NCBI GenBank assembly: GCA_019752915.1 | Contig: JAIELO010000142.1 | Location: forward strand, 1 to 8,332 | Direction of reading: 5' to 3' | Source of the DNA: Burkholderiaceae bacterium | GTDB lineage: Bacteria; Pseudomonadota; Gammaproteobacteria; Burkholderiales; Burkholderiaceae_D | DNA length: 8,332 nucleotides | Shown here: piece after piece, positions 1-5,737 of the stretch | Position numbering within the stretch: the stretch's first letter is position 1 | Layout: the number at the start of each line of letters is the position of its first letter | Notes under the pieces: generated by a model | The model's input: only the letters and a program-made list of their open reading frames with translations | Told to the model about the DNA's origin: nothing | Databases searched by the model: none | Program-made: the position numbers and the translations under genes

Positions 1-474
1 CGTACGCCGGCCTTGCTGCAGCAGTGGCAGCAGCATCACGGCACGGTGCTGCAGGCCGATGCCGATTACTGCGCGACGATGCTACAGCAACTGGAGCGGG
101 TGGCCGAGGCGCGCTTCGGAAGCGAGGCCCCCGGGTTCAGTGCCGCCCGCGAGGTCTTGCGCACGCTGACGCTGCATGGCAGCGCACTGGCCAGCGCTGA
201 TGGCGTGATGCTGGTGCCTGACGCCGCGCTGGCTAGTCATCTTCCCGCTGCGGTGAACGGGGCGATCCAGAACCGCCAGCAGGCGCTGGCGGACTTGCGT
301 CGGGTGGCTGCCTTTTTCAGAACTAGCGAGCCGCATAGTCCGGTGGCCTATCTGGCGGAAAAAGCTGCCTGCTGGGGAGAGATGCCATTGCATCGCTGGT
401 TACAGGAAGTGATACAGGATAGCGCCACGCTGACGCAGTTGGAAACAGTACTAGGGGTTTCGCGTACGGAATAG
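1..474 (+). CDS. tssA: Type VI secretion protein TssA/ImpA family, C-terminal part (5' end outside window)
   Basis: This is the C-terminal 157 codons of a longer gene; the frame is open from base 1, so the in-frame TTG at 13 is not the true start. The tail matches the C-terminal region of TssA (ImpA/VasJ family): an asparagine-arginine-rich helix (NRQQAL, about residue 91 of the fragment), then FFRTSEPHSPV (105-115), then WGEMPLHRWL (125-134), ending in a short helix with LGV. The EPHSPV ... W-x-x-MPL ... WL series is the part I recognise. In this family TssA is a cytoplasmic component of the type VI secretion system that helps prime the baseplate and cap or coordinate polymerisation of the sheath and inner tube. 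No other secretion gene is visible, so the rest of a cluster would lie to the left. The stop codon is TAG at 472-474. The subclass of TssA cannot be decided without the N-terminus. Confidence 0.85.
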   Translation, partial: RTPALLQQWQQHHGTVLQADADYCATMLQQLERVAEARFGSEAPGFSAAREVLRTLTLHGSALASADGVMLVPDAALASHLPAAVNGAIQNRQQALADLRRVAAFFRTSEPHSPVAYLAEKAACWGEMPLHRWLQEVIQDSATLTQLETVLGVSRTE

Positions 475-479
475 CGAAA
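458..479 (+). other. Small inverted repeat across the tssA stop codon
   Basis: TTTCGC (458-463) and GCGAAA (474-479) are perfect reverse complements around a 10-base loop and include the end of tssA. In RNA they could form a short hairpin, extendable by one G-U pair. No run of T follows, so this is at best a weak transcription end. It may be chance. Confidence 0.25.
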
Positions 480-482
480 TTG

Positions 483-512
483 TTCGGATTTGCCAGGAAA
501 TAATGCTAGGAT
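483..512 (+). promoter_or_regulatory. Candidate sigma-70 extended -10 promoter for the chemoreceptor gene
   Basis: In the 68-bp gap after tssA, TGCTAGGAT (504-512) fits an extended -10 element (TGn plus TAGGAT, four of six matching TATAAT). A weak -35, TTCGGA, lies at 483-488 with an 18-base spacer. This would place the transcription start near 519 and leave a leader of about 24 bases. No clear sigma-28 or sigma-54 consensus was seen by eye. The call is inferred from sequence only. Confidence 0.4.
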
Positions 513-531
513 CGTAAGGCGGATTATTTCT

Positions 532-536
532 AGGGG
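532..536 (+). promoter_or_regulatory. Ribosome binding site of the chemoreceptor gene
   Basis: AGGGG at 532-536 lies six bases before the ATG at 543. It supports that start, which is followed at once by a typical N-terminal transmembrane helix. Confidence 0.6.
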
Positions 537-542
537 CTACTC

Positions 543-2132
543 ATGAATAATTTCAAAATAGGCACTCGCCTTGGTATTGGTTTTGCGCTGGTACTATTTC
601 TCCTGATTGCGATGACGATTGTCGGCTTGCTGCGCCTTGGGCACGCCAGTGCGTTGACGGACGAGATGATCAGTGTGAAGGTACGCGACGAGCGCATGGT
701 CGCTGAATGGGGCAAGGTGATCGAAGTGAATGCGGCGCGTACCATGGGCGCCGTGATGGTCAGCGATCCGGCTGACCAGAAGGCGATCGAAGCTCTGATG
801 GCCAGCTCCTCGGCGGTGGCGACCCGGATTCAGGACGAAATCGGCAAAAATATCCAGGATGCCGAATTGAAGTCGCGTTTCGACACGCTGCAGGTGGCGC
901 GTAAAACTTATACCGACATCCGTAAAGCTGTCTTTAGCGCTAAAGCGGCAGGGGATCTGGAAGGCGCCAAGCGCCTTTACGAAACTGACATGACGCGCAG
1001 TCGCACCGTGTATCTGGACGCCCTCAAGCGCTTTGCCGACCGACAGAGCGAATTGCTCGATGTAGCGGCTGCCGAAATCCGCCAGCAGTACACCAGTGGC
1101 CGGGTTCTGCTGATTACACTCGGCGTCGCAGCGATGGTACTGGGCGGTCTGGCAGCATGGTGGATTTCCCGCACGATTACAGGCCCGATCAATGAGGCTG
1201 TGCGGGTGGCGGAAACCGTGTCGTCGGGCGACCTGACCAGCGCTATCGAAGTGCATAGTCAGGATGAAGCGGGTCAGTTAATGCACGCGCTGAAAACCAT
1301 GAATGGCAATCTGGTACATATCGTTTCTCAGGTGCGCGGCGGGACCGAGTTGATTGCCACGGCGTCGAGCGAAATTGCGCATGGCAATCTCGATCTGTCA
1401 TCGCGCACCGAGCAGCAGGCCAGCGCACTGGAGGAAACCGCTTCGTCGATGGAACAACTGACCTCGACCGTGCGCATCAATGCGGATCATGCGCGCGAAG
1501 CCAACCAGCTGGCGCATGCAGCATCGGCAATCGCCAGCCGCGGTGGTGCGGTGGTTGGTGAAGTGGTGAGTACCATGGGCGACATCAACGCTGCTTCGAG
1601 CAAGATTGTCGACATTATTGCGGTGATTGACGGGATTGCGTTCCAGACCAATATTCTGGCTTTGAATGCGGCAGTCGAAGCAGCGCGCGCCGGTGAACAG
1701 GGGCGCGGCTTTGCGGTGGTGGCTTCCGAAGTACGCACGCTGGCGCAGCGCTCGGCCGCTGCGGCCAAGGATATCAAAGTGCTCATCGACGCTTCGGTGC
1801 ACAGCGTGACGCTAGGCTCTGAACTGGTGGACAAGGCTGGTCAGACCATGCACGAAATTGTCGACAGTATCGGTCAGGTCACCAGAATCATGGGCCAGAT
1901 TAGCAACGCCAGTGAAGAACAGAGTCAGGGCATCGCGCAGGTCAACGATGCGATCACCCAGATGGATCAGGTGACGCAGCAGAACGCGGCACTGGTCGAA
2001 GAAGCGGCAGCGGCCGCCGGATCGCTGCAGGAACAATCGGGCAAGCTGCATGAGTTGATGAGCGTGTTTAAACTCGATACGGCGCAGCAGCGTCCAGCAC
2101 TGGCGCAGACAGCGAAGCTGCGCCTGCAGTAA
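543..2132 (+). CDS. Methyl-accepting chemotaxis protein
   Basis: A full-length inner-membrane chemoreceptor of 529 residues, about the size of Tar/Tsr. The order is: a short basic N-terminus; transmembrane helix 1 (about 11-30); a periplasmic, mostly helical ligand domain (about 33-186) compatible with the four-helix-bundle 4HB_MCP type; transmembrane helix 2 (about 187-208); a HAMP linker (about 209-262, with TGPI at 213-216); then a cytoplasmic coiled-coil signalling domain. The hairpin tip that binds CheA and CheW is unmistakable at about 362-398 ([20 protein letters not shown], then [17 protein letters not shown]). A likely methylation helix is at 288-305 ([18 protein letters not shown]), with a second on the returning strand near 455-490. 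The extreme C-terminus (KLRLQ) lacks the NWETF-type pentapeptide that tethers CheR in enterobacterial receptors. The ligand cannot be told from the sequence. No che genes are adjacent, so this looks like a stand-alone receptor placed after a secretion gene. Confidence 0.95.
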   Translation: MNNFKIGTRLGIGFALVLFLLIAMTIVGLLRLGHASALTDEMISVKVRDERMVAEWGKVIEVNAARTMGAVMVSDPADQKAIEALMASSSAVATRIQDEIGKNIQDAELKSRFDTLQVARKTYTDIRKAVFSAKAAGDLEGAKRLYETDMTRSRTVYLDALKRFADRQSELLDVAAAEIRQQYTSGRVLLITLGVAAMVLGGLAAWWISRTITGPINEAVRVAETVSSGDLTSAIEVHSQDEAGQLMHALKTMNGNLVHIVSQVRGGTELIATASSEIAHGNLDLSSRTEQQASALEETASSMEQLTSTVRINADHAREANQLAHAASAIASRGGAVVGEVVSTMGDINAASSKIVDIIAVIDGIAFQTNILALNAAVEAARAGEQGRGFAVVASEVRTLAQRSAAAAKDIKVLIDASVHSVTLGSELVDKAGQTMHEIVDSIGQVTRIMGQISNASEEQSQGIAQVNDAITQMDQVTQQNAALVEEAAAAAGSLQEQSGKLHELMSVFKLDTAQQRPALAQTAKLRLQ

Positions 2133-2143
2133 TATGGCGGCCT

Positions 2144-2848
2144 ATGAGCCACCATATAAGTCGATCAATCAGTCAATCTGCCAGCCTGTCAGGCGACGCT
2201 GCGGCACGTACCAGCGCCGCAGTCAAACTTCCCCGTAAGCTGTGTGCGGCCTGTTTGCGCGCGCAGAGCGCCTGTATCTGCGGCTGGATTGCGCCGCATG
2301 TGGCGCAGGTGGAAGTGCTGATTCTGCAGCATCCACTGGAAGTACAGCAGGCCAAGGGCAGCGCGCGGTTGCTGCATCTGAGTCTGGCGGGCAGCCAGCT
2401 GGCGGTTGGGGAGTGTTTCGATCCGGCGCAGTTGGACGCCATGCTGGCAGGGCCACGCCGTAATATTCTGCTGTATCCCGACACACCGGCCGATCAGGCG
2501 CCCGGCATGCTGCGTGCCGCAGCACTCGATCCTGCCTGGCTACGGCACCCGCAAGGCTTGCGTTTAATTGTGCTGGATGGGACGTGGCGCAAAAGCCGCA
2601 AGATGCTGTACCTGAATCCGGCGCTGCAAGGTCTGCCGCGGTTGCCGCTCAGGCAAACTCCCGCATCGCATTATCTGATCCGCAAGGCGCATCTGCCGGA
2701 CCAGCTCTCGACGCTGGAAGCGACCGTGTACGCGCTCGAACAGCTGGAACAGGCGCCGCAACGCTATGCGGCGCTGATCGACGCTTTTGATGGTTTTGTG
2801 GCGCAGCAGGCGGCGTTTGCGCCGCCCCGCTCAGGCGATCAGCTTTAG
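2144..2848 (+). CDS. tapT: DTW-domain tRNA-uridine aminocarboxypropyltransferase (TapT/YfiP-like)
   Basis: A 234-residue protein, close to the length of E. coli TapT (YfiP). The family moves the 3-amino-3-carboxypropyl group of S-adenosylmethionine onto a uridine of tRNA, giving acp3U (position 47 in E. coli). Visible marks are a cysteine cluster CAACLRAQSACIC (C34, C37, C44, C46; probably metal-binding), LQHPLEVQQAKGSARL (61-76; the HP-x-E motif), the naming DxTW motif as DGTW (145-148) followed by RKSRKM, and STLEA (189-193). The N-terminal 30 residues are serine/alanine-rich and probably disordered. The ATG lies 11 bp after the chemoreceptor stop with only a weak GGCGG upstream, so it may rely on readthrough from the chemoreceptor mRNA. 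No good alternative start exists before the cysteine cluster. The last 18 bp overlap the convergent hsp70-like gene. The exact tRNA position modified is inferred from homology. Confidence 0.85.
   Translation: MSHHISRSISQSASLSGDAAARTSAAVKLPRKLCAACLRAQSACICGWIAPHVAQVEVLILQHPLEVQQAKGSARLLHLSLAGSQLAVGECFDPAQLDAMLAGPRRNILLYPDTPADQAPGMLRAAALDPAWLRHPQGLRLIVLDGTWRKSRKMLYLNPALQGLPRLPLRQTPASHYLIRKAHLPDQLSTLEATVYALEQLEQAPQRYAALIDAFDGFVAQQAAFAPPRSGDQL
2809..2826. other. GC-rich stem-loop at the convergent gene ends
   Basis: GGCGGCG (2809-2815) and CGCCGCC (2820-2826) form a perfect 7-bp stem with a TTTG loop, inside the last codons of tapT and just past the stop codon of the convergent hsp70-like gene. 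Neither strand has a following T-run, so it is not a classical intrinsic terminator. It could slow or protect 3' ends of both transcripts. In GC-rich DNA it could also be a product of alanine and proline codons. Confidence 0.35.
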
Positions 2849-5737
2849 GCCGGGAGGCAGGGCGTCACCCAGCAAGCGCTGTTCGTCAGCCTGATCGAGC
2901 TGCACCACTTCTCGGACCATGGCACTCCAGCTGGCCGGTGCGCCGATGCCGGAGAGGCGGCGCAGGATCTCGGCGCGTAAGGTCGCGTCAATATCGCGGG
3001 TGCGATCGCCCGTCATGCGTGCCAGATGCGCGGCCGCGTAGGCAGCGGCTTCCAGCTTTTTCCAGTCCAGCTCCAGTATCTGCGCCAGCCATTCGGTGAC
3101 GATGGCCGTTTCCACCACGTCGTGCGCGCTGCCGTGGAAAGGCTGACGTGCGCCGACCCGGCTGATGCCCCACAGGAAGCGCGCCAGCACCGCTTCGGCC
3201 TTGGCCGCTTCCTGCGTGGCGCAACGGCTGCCAATGGCGGAACGCTTGGCGCCGCTGCGCCGCAGGGCCTGCAGGCGGCCCATCATCCATGCACCGATTT
3301 CTGCTTTGTAGTTGCCGGGAATGCGCTCCAGGGATGCGCCCAGTCGCAGCATGTCTTCTTCGCTGCCGTTGACCAGTGTGACCGGACGGCGTCCCCGCTC
3401 GCCTTCGTCGGCCTGCACGTTGAAGGCAAAATCATCGAGCACGCGCAACTGCATGGCAACATCGAGTCCACCGGCGACGCGGCGCCACAGCGTCCACCAT
3501 TCGGCGCAGGCCTGAGCATCTTTGTGGTGCTGGATGCCGCCGTCATACATGGCCCATAGCTGCTCGATACGCCACGCATCGAGCGTATAGCCGAAGCCCG
3601 GACGCAGGCAGTAGCCACTGAGATTGAGCCAGACCCGTTCGTGGTCGGCGGAGCGACGCCGGCCTTTGGCGCGTGCCAGCAGCGCGTCGAACAGGTGACG
3701 CAGCAGGGGCGTAGGCCAGCTGGCACGGCTACCGAGTAGTGTCTCCAGCTGTGCGCGCAACTGGCGCACCTCCTTGAATTCGACCTGCTGCGCGCGCGTA
3801 CCAAAGATGCGGTCGATCTTTTCGAGCGCCAGTTCGACACCGGCCGGCAGCGCAAACTGCGCAGCGCTGTCGTGATTGCTGCCTGTGCTGCCTGTGCTGT
3901 TCGTGTCATCGTTTGTATCGCTGCCATCCACCTTGCCGGAGTCGGCTCGCAACTGGAATTCTAGCAGCCAGCGCTGGGCGCTGTCGGTGGCGACGCAATG
4001 CACTTCCAGCGTGCCGACCTCGCTCAGGGTGGTCGCTAGTTGTACGGTGATTTCCTTGCGCTTGTCACTGCGGGTGTCGCGCAGCACCGTGGCAATCGGC
4101 GGCAGCTCGACGTAGTCGTCAGGCGCCAGATCGACCAGTTGGCCCGCTTGCGGGGTGTGTTCCGCGCCGCTGCTGGAGGCAAGGTGAAAGCGTACCGGTC
4201 GCCCCAGTCGCAGCGCGAAGCTGCGTTCGGCCAGCAGCAGTTCGCGGTTCTCGGCACTGCCGCGTGGCAGCAGGCAGACCGCGCGGCGCGGCTGGTCGGG
4301 GCGTGCGCCCGCGTCGAGTAGCAGGTAGTAGCTGCGTGGCGAGCCGCCACCGATGACTGGCGCATGGCCAGCCTGTCCGAGCGCATAGGCCACGCCGCCG
4401 CGCGCGACTGCCACATCGGGATTGTCGGTGTGGAGTACCGTTACGGGTGCGCCGCGCCACTGGCCCAGCACTTCGGTGAGGCGCGTCGCCAGTGCATCGG
4501 CGTGGAATACGCCACCGTTCAGCAGCAAGGTGTCGGGCACCGGAACACTGGTATCGCTGGTATCCAGCCCCAGTGCGGCACGTGCGGCCGCCGCGTGCTG
4601 GCGCAGGAAGCCGGCCAGATGGCGCGTAATGGCAGCATCGCTGGCATACGGCAGACCGAATTCGGTGAGTGCCGCGCGTCCGCGCCGCGCCGGTTCGCGT
4701 TCCGGATTGCGGGGGAAGAAACCGTCGACCACCATGGCGGCGACTTCGGCGCGGGTCAGTTGCGCCGAGCGGCTAGCGCCGATCAGTTTCGAGCCGCTGC
4801 CCAGCAGGGTGACGCTGGTGTGTTCCGGTGCGTCGGCGGCCAGCAGCAATTCTTTGGCGGCGCGACAGCGTTCGGCCAGTTGTGCCAGACGGCTGGCTGA
4901 CAGACGCGTGCCGTCAGCGCCCTGCAGCCGGGATTCGACCAGATGGGCCAGCGCCAGATCCATATTGTCGCCGCCCAGTATCAGGTGGTTGCCCACGCCG
5001 ATGCGCTCGATCGCAGGCTGGCTATCGTTCAGGGCGACTTTCATCAGACTGAAGTCGGTGGTGCCACCGCCAACGTCACACACCAGCACCAGACGAGTGC
5101 TGGCCAGATCACTGGCGAGGCTGGCGCGCTGGCGATACAGCCAGTCGTAGAAAGCCGCCTGCGGTTCTTCCAGTAGCCGCAGCTGCGGCAGACCGGCCTG
5201 TCTGGCCGCCTGCAGCGTCAGGGCGCGTGCGGCTTCGTCAAACGAGGCAGGAATGGTGAGGATGAGGTGTTGCTGTTCTAACGGCAGCCCGGGAAAACGC
5301 GTGTTCCACGCGCTGCGCAGATAGGCCAGATACGAGGCGCTGGCTGCTACCGGCGAAACCTTGGCGACGTCTGCGTCGGCGCCCCATGGCAGGATGGGCG
5401 CGGTGCGATCGACTTGCGGATGCGATAGCCAGCTTTTGGCACTGGCCACCAGGCGGCCCGGCACCTGTGCACCGAGCCGGCGCGCCAGCTTGCCCAGCAC
5501 GACTTGCGGCAGACCAGCGACATCCTCGCTGCGCCAAGGTAGTTGCAGAGCGCCGTCGGCCAGTTCGCCTTCGGCCGGATGGTAGCGCAGCGAGGGCAGC
5601 AGCGTGGCGCTGCCGATTTCTCCGGGGGCGGTCAGCTGTTCGATGTCGAACAGGCGGATCTCGCTACTATCTGCTGCGGCATACGCCAGCACCGTATTGG
5701 TGGTGCCAAGATCGATGCTGACGATGGCTTGCTTCAT
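2831..5737 (-). CDS. Hsp70-family ATPase with C-terminal DUF3731-type domain
   Basis: A 968-residue relative of DnaK (about 640 aa), enlarged at the C-terminus. The nucleotide-binding domain (about 1-455) keeps phosphate 1 (VSIDLGTTNT, 6-15), TIPASFD (161-167), connect 1 (LLEEPQAAFYDWL, 188-200), phosphate 2 (CDVGGGTTDFSL, 220-231), the adenosine motif (LLLNGGVF, 404-411) and connect 2 (VARGGVAYALG, 444-454). It carries an extra block, DGFFP (338-342) to TRHLAGFL (371-378). The hydrophobic DnaK linker (DVLLLD) is missing; the join reads VIGGGSPRSYYLLL (461-474). A beta-rich region (about 475-597) follows, then a Ser/Thr/Asp/Gly/Asn-rich linker (599-625), then a helical, Trp-rich region (about 635-965; WLNLSGYCLRPGFGY at 703-717, EWWTLWRR at 746-753) that I assign to DUF3731 from memory. 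The ATG is within an ATGA overlap with the upstream hsp70-like gene; the nearest Shine-Dalgarno-like GGGAG is about 12 bases upstream, so translational coupling is likely. It is probably cytoplasmic, with client and cochaperones unknown. Confidence 0.88.
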   Translation of the reverse strand: MKQAIVSIDLGTTNTVLAYAAADSSEIRLFDIEQLTAPGEIGSATLLPSLRYHPAEGELADGALQLPWRSEDVAGLPQVVLGKLARRLGAQVPGRLVASAKSWLSHPQVDRTAPILPWGADADVAKVSPVAASASYLAYLRSAWNTRFPGLPLEQQHLILTIPASFDEAARALTLQAARQAGLPQLRLLEEPQAAFYDWLYRQRASLASDLASTRLVLVCDVGGGTTDFSLMKVALNDSQPAIERIGVGNHLILGGDNMDLALAHLVESRLQGADGTRLSASRLAQLAERCRAAKELLLAADAPEHTSVTLLGSGSKLIGASRSAQLTRAEVAAMVVDGFFPRNPEREPARRGRAALTEFGLPYASDAAITRHLAGFLRQHAAAARAALGLDTSDTSVPVPDTLLLNGGVFHADALATRLTEVLGQWRGAPVTVLHTDNPDVAVARGGVAYALGQAGHAPVIGGGSPRSYYLLLDAGARPDQPRRAVCLLPRGSAENRELLLAERSFALRLGRPVRFHLASSSGAEHTPQAGQLVDLAPDDYVELPPIATVLRDTRSDKRKEITVQLATTLSEVGTLEVHCVATDSAQRWLLEFQLRADSGKVDGSDTNDDTNSTGSTGSNHDSAAQFALPAGVELALEKIDRIFGTRAQQVEFKEVRQLRAQLETLLGSRASWPTPLLRHLFDALLARAKGRRRSADHERVWLNLSGYCLRPGFGYTLDAWRIEQLWAMYDGGIQHHKDAQACAEWWTLWRRVAGGLDVAMQLRVLDDFAFNVQADEGERGRRPVTLVNGSEEDMLRLGASLERIPGNYKAEIGAWMMGRLQALRRSGAKRSAIGSRCATQEAAKAEAVLARFLWGISRVGARQPFHGSAHDVVETAIVTEWLAQILELDWKKLEAAAYAAAHLARMTGDRTRDIDATLRAEILRRLSGIGAPASWSAMVREVVQLDQADEQRLLGDALPPGLKLIA
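3878..3904. repeat. Short 9-bp tandem repeat in the hsp70-like linker
   Basis: Two exact copies of GCTGCCTGT (3878-3886, 3887-3895) are followed by a degenerate third (GCTGTTCGT, 3896-3904). On the coding (-) strand they encode the Thr-Gly-Ser steps of the flexible linker between the Hsp70 core and the DUF3731-type domain. Because the unit is 9 bp, copy changes would keep the frame and only alter linker length. Confidence 0.6.
4936..4975. repeat. Near-identical direct repeat shared by the two hsp70-like genes (copy A)
   Basis: These 40 bases match 6777-6816 with a single mismatch (A at 4964 versus G at 6805), including 28 identical bases at the left end. They encode the identical peptide GGDNMDLALAHLV in both Hsp70-like proteins. 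The two copies lie 1841 bp apart in the same orientation. Confidence 0.75.

Noticed and set aside
13..15. TTG as start codon of the tssA fragment
   Set aside because: The frame is open to base 1 and the product matches only the C-terminal part of TssA, so the gene begins outside the window.
594..1256. A 220-codon open frame on the - strand inside the chemoreceptor gene
   Set aside because: Antisense shadow of a well-supported receptor gene; His/Arg/Gln-rich with no domain.
3878..3904. Possible CRISPR-like or larger tandem array
   Set aside because: Only two exact 9-bp units with no spacers; it is linker-coding low complexity.
4364..5150. Overlapping + strand open frames opposite the 968-aa hsp70-like gene
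   Set aside because: The peptides are Arg/Ala/Ser-rich and compositionally odd, and the opposite strand encodes the ATPase motifs; these are shadows.
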